DNA of 64,000 bases from positions 110,001 to 174,000 of the forward strand of contig CAJNDS010002596.1 of assembly GCA_905221605.1 (NCBI GenBank), read 5' to 3'. The position numbers and the translations under genes are program-made. The stretch is from Symbiodinium natans (lineage: Eukaryota > Sar > Dinophyceae > Suessiales > Symbiodiniaceae). Positions 44,589-56,911 of the stretch are shown here, in pieces. Numbering within the stretch: the first letter of the stretch is position 1; the number at the start of each line of letters is the position of its first letter. Under the pieces are notes generated by a model. It was given only the letters and a program-made list of their open reading frames with translations. It was not told where the DNA came from and searched no databases.

Positions 44589-44695
44589 CTGGGAGGTTCA
44601 TGGGTACTTAGAGGTAGGGTTGCCAGTGCCGGAAGCATATAGCTACCCTACTAATAACCCTACTTTAATAAGTACACACTGCATTTCGCGTGCAA
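44589..44695. mobile_element. MITE-like element, family F (5' part)
   Basis: ACTGGGAGGTTCATGGGTAC at the left, then GAGGTAGGGTTGC and CTACCCTACTAATAACCCTAC. The right terminal repeat is not recognisable. Confidence 0.45.
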
Positions 44696-45139
44696 GCAAG
44701 CCATGAAGAAACCCGAAACCCACTGCCGACAACCCGAAACTGAGAGCAAGCTCCAGATGAAATGACGCCCTAAACCGTGAAGCCTAAAACCTTGAGCTAA
44801 CCCTCACGAGCGCAGTTGAGAGCGTTTCTTGAGGATCTGCGAAAACAGCTTCATTGAGGAGTATGGCCGAAATGATATGAAGACATGGCGAAGAATGTTC
44901 TTCGCAAGTGAGTTACTGTGGAAGATGTGGGGTCCTTCTCTAAGGCACAGCCCTCCCCTAAACCCTAAACCCTAAACCCTAAACCCCAAACCCTAAACCC
45001 TAAACCCAAAACCCTAAACCCAGAACCGGGGAAACCCGAAACCCTCAAGAGGGGAGCAGTCCGGCTCATCTGCTGAAGCGCCCCCTGCGGCCAAAGCCTG
45101 CGAGGACCCTCCGCCGCCCAAATCTCCCCCCGACCCCCA

Positions 45140-45200
45140 GGGGTTTAGGGTTTAGGGTTTAGGGTTTAGGGTTTAGGGTTTCGGGTTTAGGGTTTAGGGA
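45140..45200 (+). repeat. TTTAGGG array
   Basis: About eight TTTAGGG units with one TTTCGGG. Confidence 0.85.
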
Positions 45201-45563
45201 GACCCGACTTGGAGGTTTAGGGTTTAGGGCTTTGGGTTGAGGGCTTCACGCGTACTTAGAGGTGTGGGTGAGAAGTAGGGTAGCTATGGCTATAAGCTTG
45301 CTTAGGGTAGTCACATTTCTACTAATTTGGAAAGCAGCTTTGCCTGCTTGTTTGCCAGCATGTTTGGACTTTGGAGGTTCAAGGTTCAAGCTTCAGGTAA
45401 GATCAACACAGGTGCCCCTCTTTTGCCTAGAGAGGTTTAGGGTTTAGGGTTCAGGGGTTTATGAGGGAAACTAACCCCCCCCCAAAAAAAAGAAAAAGAG
45501 GAACAATCAAGACATAAGAGCACTAATGGGCATCCTAGAAGGAACAACCCCGAACTAACTTAG

Positions 45564-45656
45564 TTGTCCAGTACAGTATCCTAGGGAAACAAAAAACACC
45601 TAAAGGGACTATAAGAACCCCAAAAAAGTTAAAGGTTACCTACTCTACTACTAAGG
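45564..45656. mobile_element. Small repeat element, family H
   Basis: CAGTATCCTAGGGAAAC at the left and TACTCTACTACTAAGG at the right, matching 15382-15502 and 20868-20973; the interior CCCCAAAAAAGTTAAAGGTTA resembles the 20868 copy. Confidence 0.5.
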
Positions 45657-45831
45657 TAAGGGAGAGTGGACCCTCTGACTGAAGGACTTATCCCCAAACC
45701 CTAAACCCTACAGCCCCAAGGGAGTCAAGCTTGAACCCCTAAGGACGTACCCCGAAAGAGGTTTTTCTTGGTATATCTACTCCCAAGATGGCCCCTTATA
45801 TTCCCTTATGGAGGATCATTTAAAATGTTCC

Positions 45832-45955
45832 CTGAATACACTCCTAGTGTTCCTCCGATCTTCCCTCAGAGGATCTTCAAAAAAGGGAGGATCTTGTAAA
45901 AGGTTCCTTGAATGTACTCCTAGTATTCCTCCCATCTTCCCTTAGGGGGGTCTTT
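45832..45955. repeat. Short tandem duplication
   Basis: Two copies, about 73 bp apart, of a unit containing TGAATACACTCCTAGTGTTC / TGAATGTACTCCTAGTATTC and TCCCATCTTCCCT. Function unknown. Confidence 0.7.
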
Positions 45956-46689
45956 AAAAGGGTCCCCAAACGCAACGGGCACAACCTTATAGCGGTCCAA
46001 GTTAGAGTCCCATGACAATTTGGACCGCGTGGGCCCGTCTGACCCCCTTAAACCCTAAACCCTAAACCCTAAGCCATAAGCCCTAAGCCCTAAGCCCTAA
46101 GCTCTAAGCCCTATGCCCTAAGCCCTAAGCGCTGATTTGGCACCAGAACGCCATCGCAAACCCTCGGCCCTAAACATTAAACCGCAGTAGGCCACTTCGA
46201 AGCAGGTTCATGCTTCAAGGGGGCTTTGTCGACGAAAAAGGAGTTTGCTTTAGGGGTTGTCTGGGTTTTGGGTTTATCGAGTGTAAAGCTCAAGGCTAGT
46301 AAAGCGACTTTCTACGAGTTCTGGGGTTCTATGGAGATTAGGGCCCATAGAGCTTTCTAAAGTTGCTTCCACACCAACACCGGTAAGACAACCTCAGACC
46401 TAGCTGGGCGGTTCTTAAAGAGCTGGGCACCCCACTAAACCCCAAAACCAGATCAGTCCCAGCAAGCCCTAGACCCTCGAGGTTTCGGGTTTAGGGTTTA
46501 GGGTTTAGGGTTTAGGATTTAGGATTTACAATTTAGGGTCCTAAGCCCGAAACCCTAAAACTCGAAGCAGCTTTCCTGGCCTTGAGGGAAGGCGTTCCTG
46601 GAGCCGACCTCGCCGCGTCCTCGGCAACCGGCTCGCGCAGGATTCTTGCTAGGCTCAATGAACCGCAGCAAAATATTTATGTATGCATG

Positions 46690-46732
46690 TACATATATAT
46701 ATATGCTAATATATATATATATATATATACAT
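46690..46732. repeat. (TA)n microsatellite
   Basis: Two TA runs split by TGC, just upstream of the 585-bp TIR element. Confidence 0.9.
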
Positions 46733-46765
46733 CTACACACATATCTATTTTTTGTATTTCTATAT

Positions 46766-47350
46766 GTAATCCGAGCTCCTGTTTAATTGGTGGGGGGCCC
46801 CCCCCCCCCCCCCCTCCCCCCCCCCACAATAAGGAAAGCAGGGTTCCGCAATAGTTGGACCATGGCCCCGTATGGTTTCTCTGCTTCAAGGTTTCTTTCA
46901 AGACTACAGGACCAGGGCTCCCCACGGGCCGGGGCTTCCCATAATTCTGGCCCCATTCTATTAATGTGACTCTGCCTTTCCCTGCCAGAGCCCGTAAGGG
47001 GTAGCTCAGGAAAGAATGAAAATTTCTCTCCTCCAGTAAGCAATCACATAAGAAATCCTTGCTTTCTGAAGGCCCTCAGCTTCCAGAAAACCGAAGCACC
47101 GGCTTCCTTAAAGCTTTTCCTTTTAAGCTTCAAGGTTTCTTTCAAGACTACGGGCTTCAAGCTTTCCGAAAGGCAGAGTTTCAAAATTTGACAACACCCC
47201 CCCCCAAAAAAAAAAAAATTCTTTAAATGTGGAGGGTTTGGCCCATACGAAATCCATCGTAATGGAAAGTAGTCTTCCGGCGGGAATCCGGGCAAAAAAA
47301 ATTCCTTTAAATATGGGGGGGGGGTTAAATTAAACAGGAGCTCGGATTAC
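46766..47350. mobile_element. 585-bp non-autonomous TIR element
   Basis: Perfect 23-bp terminal inverted repeats beginning GTAATCCGAGCTCCTG. Flanked by TATAT on both sides (46761-46765, 47351-47355), a possible 5-bp target duplication, though the flanks are AT-rich. Poly-C lies just inside the left end and poly-G inside the right end. Internally, CAAGGTTTCTTTCAAGACTA occurs twice in direct orientation (about 46887 and 47130). No transposase frame. Confidence 0.8.
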
Positions 47351-47494
47351 TATATAGTATATTTGTATTTATGTTTTATTTATATTTGTATTATTATTCA
47401 TATATTCATATTCACATATATAACTATATGTTGATTTATAGATATATTTATATTTATATTTTTGTTTATGTTTATACTTGAAATTATGTTTATG

Positions 47495-47530
<36 letters not shown>

Positions 47531-50500
47531 TATGAGCCTGAGACCTTTCGGGTTCTTTTGGCTTACTTTTTATAAGTGTATTAAAAAATAATAGTATAAA
47601 TCTATATATTAGAATAAGCATGCTTTGCCAATAGACTTTTCATCATGCGATACAGCTACTCAGCGGCTCCGGTACGTATGCAGTCAAAGCTCAAGCAGCA
47701 GAGAAAACACAGCCAGAAAATCTACTATAAAACCCTAAGCTTCAAACTATAAACCTTAAACTTATCTTCTCTGCAAGCTTCGGCACGCAGGCTGCAGGAA
47801 GCTGCAGCTTCTCCAAGCTCTGGTAGCCAGTTACGCTGAAAATTAAGGTCTAAGATTTATGGTTTAAAATTTTTGGTTTAATGTTTAGAGTTTAATGTTT
47901 TTTTTAAACAAGTACGGTTTCAGGTTTCATGTATTACAATCATGGATGGCAGCTACTAGAGTTTAGGATCGGATGTCTATAGCTCAGGGATTTACTTTGA
48001 CCCACCTGTTCACCCGCCTCCCATGTTTTCTTTTGTAATTTGAGAGGGGGGGCGGGGTACCTGATTTTCCTGATGCACCACTACAGTGACCACAAAAACT
48101 GCTTCAGGCCTTTGCGTTCAGAGCTGGAGTTTTAGGGCTTAGGGTTTAGGGCTTATGCTTTAAGGTTTAGGGCTTAAAGATGGTTGCCAAGGGAATTGAT
48201 TCCTACAAGTGGCTTGGATTAGCTGCACTCCGCGCGCACAGACTGGGAGCTGCAAATGCCCCACGTGTTCATCGCAAGCTTACCTTGTTTATGGTTTAGG
48301 GTTTAGGGTTTAGGGTTTAGGATCATACCCGAAACCCGATGTTACGAAAGAAAGTCCAAGAAGAAGATCCCAAACCATTGCTAATTCGTAATTCTGCCCG
48401 AAACCCACAACGCCAGACCTCAACCAGGTGAGTCTACGCAGATCTTCGTCATATGACCTATTAGTGACAGTTACAAATTTGAGGAGTTACGCATGTTTTA
48501 AGGAAAAAATGGGGATTTGACTTGTCAAGATTAGGCACGTCTGCGTGCGTCGGACAAACCCTAAAGACCCTTAGATCTGTGATACGACACTAAACCCTAA
48601 GCCCGGAGCCTAGACAGATATAATACAGGATGCTAGCAACGGCAAAGGAATATAACAGAATCGAATGAAGCAGATGAAAAAAATATGCTTGGACAGGCAT
48701 TAGGGGTACGATGCCCCGGTGGCATGAGCTCCGGCGTCGTTGTGGGCGCACCTAGTCGAGCAGTGTTATGAGCGCGTCTTCTGTCAAAGTGTCTTTGACA
48801 CCGGACGCTGTAAGTCTAAAGGCTCTGTAGGGCCAACTACCAGAGCACAAGATGATATACAAACAACAAAACCATAAACCCTAAACCCTCTGCGCCTAAC
48901 TAGTACCTAAAAACTGTTGGCACCTAGAGGCAGAGCCAGCTGCTTGTGCCCACTGGCTGACTGATCCGCCTCATATGGCACAACTACTGTCCAGAGATCT
49001 GAACACCTTGATCTTGATGACTCTTCAATAAACCCTCAAACATCAGTTTGCTTGGCAAGTTGATTTGCTTGAAGGGGTTTATAAGGGAACCTAAACTCTT
49101 CAAAAACGAAACAAGGGTACTCCTGGGCATCCTAAGATCTTAAGTTTACCTTATACTATTTCGGCCGATTTATATTCGGTTTCCTCATCTTCGTAAACCC
49201 TCACAAGGGCTTTCTAGGCGGGTACAGATCTTCAAGCCTAAAATCCTGAACCCTAAACCCTAAACTCTAACCTAAACCCTAAACCTTAAACCCTCGACTC
49301 TAAACCTTAAACTATGACTGAGGGGTTGATCCTGCTTGGAGAGCCATTCCAGCGAAGCAGTCGCACGGCCTTCCAGCGCATACCGTGGGGTTTAGGGTTT
49401 CGGGTTTAGGGTTTAGGGTTTAAGGGCTCACATGTTTTAAAGGGCGCAGGCCTAGGCGGCCTGAATCATGCACTTAAGAACCAGCTGCAGGACGCGGTCT
49501 GAGAAGTGTCTTGCCAGCAGATTCAGCCCTAAACTCCTACCCAAGACTTGTTGAGGACTCAAGCGGCTTGAGGTATTGGGCCCTGTCAGGCCCTAAGGCC
49601 CTTGTAAGGGTCTCAGATGCTACCATGAGCCCCTGAACCCTGAACCCTAAACCCTCAGCCCTAAACCCGAAACCCTCAGCCCTAAACCTAAACCCTCAGC
49701 CCTAGAGCCTAAACCCTCAAAAGCTACTATAAGGAAGCGAGAAGGGCTGCCAGAGTCGACGTTTGAAGGACATGGTTGTACTAGGGATCTCTCCCCACTC
49801 TAGTTGCAGCAAATACGAAGAGTCCAATACCCCTAAATGAGGAATAGGGTTTAGGGTTTAGAGTTTACGAGTATGCCTTGCAGGGCCGCAGTCCCTACAA
49901 GCCGTCGTCTGCAGAGTGCCGGGAAGCTGCAGTTTCTCCAGGCTCGGGTAGAAAAGTACGCCGAAAGTCAAGGTTTGTACACCAGTAGCCGAAGGTCAAG
50001 GTTTTCAGGCCTCTTGGAAATTGCAGTCTCTCGAAGCTTTGCCGCCCTCAGCATCAGAAGCCCACCGATCCATCGCCTGGCCACAAAATAGTTTTACACA
50101 AATTCGTCATGGAATCAATGTGACTTTACACAAAGCGATGCGAATGAGGCTCTTGCAGTATGTGCATTTTGTTGGTTCTGCAAGGCTCGCAGTGATCAAG
50201 CGACCGTTGAGGCTTGAGAGTTAATAAACCGCATCACCCTAGTAAAATGCCTCCAGCAACGGATCTCGAAGGCCCACAGACGTTGTCTCGTCGACCTACC
50301 CGGATGTCAATGGAGAGCTAGTCTGGGGACGCGCCGAGCTATTGAGGTTGAGGGCTTCCTGCTTCTTCTTTAGCATGGAAACCATAAAGGCACATAAACT
50401 AAATGCCTCAAGAACTGCGAATTCAAATGTTTAATTTGATATTGTGACTTATCCATGTTTTTTATGATTTGAGGTCTAGGATTCTGTAATTGTTGTCTTT

Positions 50501-51697
50501 TCGAAAAAAAACAGTATCACTCAAGCCTTAAATGCGAAATCTTAAAATGTAAAATCCGAATCCCATATCCACAACCATAAACTCCATAATCCCCCCTCCG
50601 CACTTCAAACCCTAGACCCTTTGCTCGCATGTACAAGAAGCCTATGAAAGCTTCATAAGACTAGAGAAAAAAAACAAACGCCTCTGAGACCGTTTGCAAC
50701 TGTCTGCAGAAATGCGCAAAGGGAAGGTTAAGGTTTTAAGGGTTTAGTGTTTAGGGTAGTCACGATGACATGAGCTTTAGGGCTTTATAAGCGTTTCCGG
50801 GGTATGCTTGAAAGTCCTGACGAAACCATCTTATATAATATCATCTCTGCGAGGTCCAAGGGGAGCGCTCCGTTGTAACAACCGACTCTTGCCCAGCCGC
50901 CTCCACTTCTACCTGCACATCTTCGTACAGCTCCTCGGCCTTGCGCAGAACACACGTAGTCGATTTTTTTTAATGCCATACTAAGCTTCGAATGTGACAG
51001 CCACTACCTCCGTGGCCTTCTTCTTTTTTTTCAGCTGTGTCTCTTCCTGACACAGCATACGAACTACATTTTCAACGAGCTCAGATGTGTTTTGATCTAA
51101 GCTGCAGACTCTTGGCGTCGACGGCTTTCGTTTCGCAGCCTTGCAAGACATGACTTAGTACTGCGTTGATTTCTCATGTGGGTGTGTGAGCGACATGATG
51201 AATCTGTTCTTCCTCTGAGTCACTGACTCGTTGCCAAGTCTTGTGCTCCTGGCATGGATGCTGACTTCGAGTACCAAGTTATTTGTATGGCTAGAGCGGC
51301 TAGAGCTCCTTCTTCGGAGGAGGGTAAGGAGGCGGCATCGGTATTCGCACCTCGGTGTATGCAGTAACGACTGGCGCCAACGAAAGTGCTGGCATGAGCC
51401 CCTCGCCGGCTTCAGCACAGGCGTCGCGTACTTCTGCCTCTCCTGAACGAAAAAACGCCGGACAAATACTGAAATTTCCGAGTGCAGAAAGCACGATTGC
51501 CTTCTGCAAGGTTTCCGTCTGCATCAGGCGTTCCATAGCGGCAGACGCCTGACACAACGTATGATTGCTTTTCCAGGATGTTTTTTTTTTGCGTCCTCTG
51601 ACCAAACTCAAGCCAATTGCAGCGCCGCCTCTCGACGGCGAGCAGCCAACACCGCATGCTGGGGCGGCGCTACCACACGAGGTTGAGAGGGGACAGG

Positions 51698-51746
<49 letters not shown>

Positions 51747-51984
51747 AAGGGGGGGGGGAGCGGGGGTGCCCCCGGCCGGTTCGGTAAGCGAGCCATAACG
51801 GCTGCAAATGGGTGAGTTGCGTGCGCGAATGCAGCCATCCAGCGACAAGTGGAACAGAAAATGAATGCGCTCTTCGGGTCTCTGCTGCCAGCCACTCAGG
51901 CACTGCAATCACGCTCTTGAAAGGAGTTGCGCGCACGAATGCAGCAAGGAATCCGATCTTGAAATAGTTTTATATATCACTATA
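47351..51984. other. Transition region, no recognised gene
   Basis: AT-rich sequence with (TA)n at 47490-47534, thinning telomere-like repeats (short arrays at about 48290, 49386 and 49850), a long poly-G at 51702-51759, and otherwise unique sequence. The 202-codon minus-strand frame at 51300-51908 spans the poly-G as a proline run and is not credible. Confidence 0.6.
51702..51759. repeat. Poly-G tract
   Basis: About 44 consecutive G followed by AAAG and a second G run. The length is probably unreliable in the assembly. Confidence 0.9.
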
Positions 51985-54720
51985 TGTTCTGACAGAGCGA
52001 CAGATCCCACGGCCGCCTTAAGGAAAACGCCATATCAATATGCTGCTACAGAACGACAGACCCTGCGAGCCTACGAACAACTTGAAGGAATTTGTCTGTC
52101 AAGATATTGCAATAGAACGACAGTCCACACGGACATCTTGGTGGGATCTGTCATGTCAGGGTCTTGCGAAAGAACGACAGACCCCACGGACGCTTTCAAG
52201 GATATGTCCATGTCTAGACGTTTCAAAAGAACGACATACAGTGGTTGCCGCAGAACGACAGACCCCACGGACACCTTCCAGAAGGTATCCATATCAAGAT
52301 ACTACAACAGAACGACAGACGACAGACCCCACCGACGCTTGCAAGGCTATGTCGATGTCTAGATGTTTCAACAGAACGACAGAAAGTGGTTGCCGCAGAC
52401 CGACAGACCCCACGGACACCTTCAAGAAGTCATCCATAGCAAGATGTTACAACAAAACGACAGACGACAGACCCCACCGACGCCTGCAAGGCTATGTCGA
52501 TGTCTAGATGTTTCAACAGAACGACAGAAAGTGGTTGCCACATACCGACAAACCCCACGGAAACCTTCAAGAAGGTATCCATATCAAGATGTTACAACAG
52601 AACGACAGACCACAGACGGACCCCACGGGCACCGCGAAGGGGAGTTGCATGTCTAGATGCTGCCACAGAACAACAGACCCCACGGACGCCTTCAAGGATA
52701 TGTCTATGTCCAGACGTTCCAACAAAACCACAGACCACGGGAACATCTTCAAGGATATTTCCACGTCAACATGTCATAACAGAACGACACACCCCTCGGA
52801 CACCTGCAATAGGGTTTCCATATCAAGACGTTATAACAGAACAACAGACCCCACCGTGAAAAGGATTTGCGTGCCTAGATGTTGCCACAGAACGACAGAC
52901 CCCACGGACGCCTTGAAAGAGATTTCCCATGTCAATATATGTTGTCATGGAACGACAGACTCCACGGACGCCTTAGGGAATTGCCATGTCAAGACGCGGC
53001 GACAGAAATACAGACCCTACAAAGACCTTGAAGGATATTTCAATGTCAGATGCTCCAACAAAACGACAGCACCCACAGACACCGTCAAGGATGTTTCCAT
53101 GTCAAGATGTTGCTATAGAACGACAGACCCCACGGACACCTTCAAGAAGGTACCCATATCAAGATGTTACAGCAGGACGACTGACGACAGACCCCACGGA
53201 CACCTGCAAGGCTATGTCGATGTCTAGATGTTTCAACAGAACGACAGAAAGTGGTTGCCGCAGACCGACAGACCCCACGGACACCTTCAAGAAGGTATCC
53301 ATATCAAGATGTTACAACAGAACGACAGACCACAGACGGACCCCACGGGCACCGCGAAGGGGAGTTGCGTGTCTAGATGCTGCCACAGAACAACAGACCC
53401 CACGGACGCCTTCAATGATATGTCTATGTCCAGACGTTCCAACAAAACCACAGACCACGGGAACATCTTCAAGGATATTTCCACGTCAACATGTCATAAC
53501 AGAACGACAGACCCCACGGACACCTGCAATAGGGTTTCCATATCAAGACGTTATAACAGAACAACAGACCCCACGGGCGCCGTGAAAAGGATTTGCGTGC
53601 CTAGATACGACAGACCCCACGGACGCCTTGAAAGAGATTTCCCATGTCAATATATGTTGTCATGGAACGACAGACTCCACGGACGCCTTAGGGAATTGCC
53701 ATGTCAAGACTCGGCGACAGAAATACACACCTTGAAGAATATTTCAATGTCAGATGCTCCAACAAAACGACAGCACCCACAGACACCGTCAAGGATGTTT
53801 CCATGTCAAGATGTTGCTATAGAACGACAGACCCCACGGACACCTTCAAGGAGGTACCCATATCAAGATGTTACAGCAGGACGACTGACGACAGACCCCA
53901 CGGACACTTGCAAGGCTATGTCGATGTCTAGATGTTTCAACAGAAAGACAGAAAGTGGTTGCCGCAGACCGACAGACCCCACGGACACCTTCAAGAAGGT
54001 ATCCATATCAAGATGTTACAACAGAACGACAGACGACAAACCCCACCGACGCCTGCAAGGCTATGTCGATGTCTAGATGTTTCAACAGAACGACAGAAAG
54101 TAGTTGCCACAGACCGACAGACCCCACGGACACCTTCAAGAAGGTATCCATATCAAGATGTTACAACAGAATGACAGACCACAGACGGACCCCACGGGCA
54201 CCGCGAAGGGGAGTTGCATGTCTAGATGCTGCCACAGAACAACAGACCCCACAGACGCCTTCAAGGATATGTCCATGTCCAGACGCTCCAATAGAACGAC
54301 ACGGACGCCTTGAAAGAGATTTTCCATGTCAATATATGTTGTCACAGAACGACAGACCCCACGAATGCTTAAAGAACTGCTATGTCAAGATGTTGCTACA
54401 CAAGTACAGACACTACAAACACCTTGAAGGACATCTTATTGTCAAGGTATTTTCCCCCGGACGACATTCTCCACAGACATCCTGAAGGGAATCTTCATGT
54501 CAGGCTGCTGCAACAGAACGACAGATCCCGGGGACGCCTTCAAGGATATGTCCATGTCCATACACCAACATAGCAACAGAACCCATAGACACCGTAAAGG
54601 ATATTTCTATGTCAAGATGTTGCCACAGCACGACAGACCCCACGGACACCTTCAATGAGGCTTCCATATCAAGATGTTACAACAAAGGGAATGTCATGTC
54701 GAGATGTTGCTACAGAGCAA
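51985..54720 (+). repeat. 57-bp-period minisatellite with higher-order structure
   Basis: A degenerate 57-bp unit, typified by AACGACAGACCCCACGGACA followed by CCTTCAAG, TATCCATATCAAGATGTTAC and AACAG, is repeated for about 2.7 kb. The ATGTTTCAACAGAA variant occurs at 52363, 52508, 53228, 53932 and 54077. Those intervals (145, 720, 704, 145) show a duplicated block of about 0.7 kb built from smaller sub-blocks. Since 57 is divisible by 3, all three forward frames stay open for long stretches and read as 19-residue repeats. I see no promoter, start context or domain that would favour one frame, so I treat it as a satellite. Confidence 0.9.
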
Positions 54721-55315
54721 CATACCCGTATGATCCGTTTGCTATCAATTGAATCGGTTATATCGAAGTGCTGTCAGCACCATATCAAGCATTGCCTGAA
54801 GTTGTGAACTACTCGTTGTATAATCATATAGCAGGAACTAATGTTTGCACAGATTCTTCGCCCAGCTCCGCCCCGCAAAAGGTCATCTACGCCATCACGG
54901 GGACTGGCGAGGGCGGCGTCTCTAACTGCATATGAACATATATGACTTACGCTTGTGTATAGACGAGATAGGGACCTCTATGTACTTTGTTGCATCTGGG
55001 CTTTCTGTAAATCTTCACTATAAAAACCACGAAAAAAATTTTAATGGTGATTTTCTTAGTTTATTTTAAATTTTTTCAAAAAAAAGCATTTATTCTCAGC
55101 TTTCCGAAAATCTTCAACTCATTTGGTAATAGATGTTGTCATAAGTCCGCAGCAGGATCTACGATCAACATATAATTCGATACATATCAAAAATTGATCA
55201 ATACATCGGCCCTAGAGTTCACTTAGTTGTCAAAATTCATGGTGCATTGATCGCGATTTGATATTTAATCACACAAAACAAAATAAACATTCATCGGCTC
55301 AGAAAAACCTGAAAG
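54721..55315. other. AT-rich region, nothing recognised
   Basis: Low-complexity A and T runs around 55020-55090 and no credible reading frame. Confidence 0.6.
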
Positions 55316-55605
55316 CAGAACTCCACACTTAGGACCCTGCACAGGCTGAAGCTTGTGGGGGCTTGGTCTTGCCGGTCCCTGTAGATCATGTTTGCAAAAT
55401 AAACATTCATCAGCTCATAACAAACTCTTAACCGGAATCCCACACCTAAGAGCCTGCACAGGCTGAAGATTGTGGAAGCTTGGTGTTTCGGGTCTCTGTA
55501 GATCATGTTTGCAGAAATATATCCGACACCCAGGAGCCTACACAAGCTGAAGCTGCTGAAACTTCGTGTTTCGGGTCTCTGTAGATGACGTTTGCAGAAA
55601 TATAT
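55316..55605. repeat. Degenerate tandem triplication
   Basis: Three imperfect copies sharing CTGTAGATCATGTTTGCA (about 55379, 55496 and 55579) and CCTGCACAGGCTGAAG upstream of it. Spacings are about 117 and 83 bp; the first copy carries an extra ATAAACATTCATC segment. Confidence 0.75.
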
Positions 55606-55807
55606 TTAATATATAACAAAATAACTTAATATTCTAACGGCGTCACGAAGATAATAATATTTGTTGTTTGAAGCAAATGAAGGCTCGATGTCGCAGAGGC
55701 GCTGCTCACTTGCACTGGGTCCAGCATATACAAAGCATCGGAAGAAAATATGTGAATATATGACTGTCCTGTAAAACATATACAAACCAAAAAATGTAAG
55801 ATTTAGA

Positions 55808-56225
55808 TCACGCAATGTCGAGGACCCAGCGCCTTCTATGCTGATTGCGCGTCCGGTTCCACCGAGCAATGAAGCCCGGTGGAGCCGGCGGCGCCACAGC
55901 GTAGGAACCAAACACGCAGAACTGCTCAGTGCCGGCGATTAGCAGCACCACCTGAAAAGGCGATTCGAATAAAATGAATCTTAACTTAAGAAGTTAAAGC
56001 CTCGTTCTGCGTGATGAGGAACTCGCGATCCCATTCCACCCAAACACCTGAGTGTTGAACAAAAACAGCCTAAATCTTTAGGTGTAAGTTTAAGCCCCTG
56101 GCCGAGCCATAGGAATGGGACGCCAACAGCCTAAAAAAAAATTAATAGCCAACAACATCATATCGATTAAGCAAAAGTCAGGTCCGGACGATCTCTTCCA
56201 CCTGCCAAGCAAGAGTCTGCAAGAT
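55808..56225 (-). CDS. Unknown protein, C-terminal part, four small exons
   Basis: Exons 56225-56185 (41 nt), 56130-56096 (35), 56047-56001 (47) and 55951-55808 (144, ending TGA). They join in one frame with introns of 54, 48 and 49 nt, the first GA-AG and the others GC-AG. The two GC introns start with the similar GCTTAAACTT and GCTTTAACTT. The joined 88 residues run from ILQTLAWQVEE through GVWVEWDREF and FCVFGSYAVAPP to RRRWVLDIA. I do not recognise the family. Upstream exons are likely but not resolved. Frame continuity across three joins is the main support. Confidence 0.5.
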
Positions 56226-56450
56226 CTATAAAACTAAGAGAATGCATCCGCTATAATTAAATAAAAAACACGACAATGTCAAGATCACATAGTTTGCACG
56301 TGTACATCTGTGTGTTTACATTTAAATAACACTTGAAGTTAAGTACTTAAATTTGTCATACATTTTAAACAATTGCCGCCATGTATTATCATTTTAACTA
56401 GCATCGCCGTATGAATAATATGATTTACAAGAAAAAAGAAGAACGAAGTC

Positions 56451-56734
56451 TTAAGCAAGGTCTATATATGCTGGTGCCTGTTCTTCAGCAGGAGGGAGGC
56501 TCTGGTCGTCGGCGATCAAGAAGCCTCGTCGAAACAATACTAGACGCAATTACACGCAAAGTAGACGCGAATCTAAGAATCTGACCGTTGTCGCCCGGCA
56601 CCTGATTACACTTGACGTAGAACATTTGCGAATAAAGAATAAGCAAATTCTCTTGACTCCTTAACACATAATGCTTGAAGCAGATGATGCTAACAATGCT
56701 ATTGCTTAAGATCTTTGTCGAAGTCCGTTTGCAA
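56451..56734 (-). CDS. Unknown protein, C-terminal part, micro-exons
   Basis: Proposed exons: about 21 nt starting 56734, about 21 nt near 56654, 16 nt at 56601-56586, and 89 nt at 56539-56451 (stop TAA). The 46-nt intron 56540-56585 is GT-AG; the two upstream introns (about 40 and 51 nt) would be GA-AG. The last exon encodes LFRRGFLIADDQSLPP and AEEQAPAYIDLA. Function not recognised. The upstream exons are tentative; the last two are better supported. Confidence 0.35.
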
Positions 56735-56911
56735 CTAAAATTTCTGCACGCCTGCAACAATGCAACAACATGAAGTTTACTTAGCTTACATTAGATGTGT
56801 GAAAAAAAAAGATGCTCGGCCTGGTCGTCGATCCAGAATTGAAGGGCCTAAATTGCAAGACAAAAACAAAAAAAACAAAACATCTTTCATCGAGCGCACA
56901 AGACGAGTATC

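Larger units (their letters stand above)
37890..46765. other. Telomere-like repeat mosaic, no recognised gene
   Basis: Same texture as 1-21 kb: CCCTAAA/TTTAGGG arrays in both orientations with short unique segments and MITE-like elements. A 147-codon plus-strand frame at 41114-41557 overlaps other open frames and has no recognisable domain, so I do not call it a gene. 45.83-45.96 kb holds a short tandem duplication. Confidence 0.6.

Noticed and set aside
51300-51908. 202-codon minus-strand protein
   Set aside because: Depends on reading through the poly-G tract as polyproline; rest has no family resemblance and overlaps other open frames.
51985-54720. Several long plus-strand proteins (up to 282 codons) with 19-residue repeats
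   Set aside because: All three frames are equally open because the 57-bp unit is divisible by 3; no start context, domain or codon bias favours any one.
51985-54720. CRISPR array
   Set aside because: Repeats are contiguous and degenerate with no unique spacers, and the host is eukaryotic.
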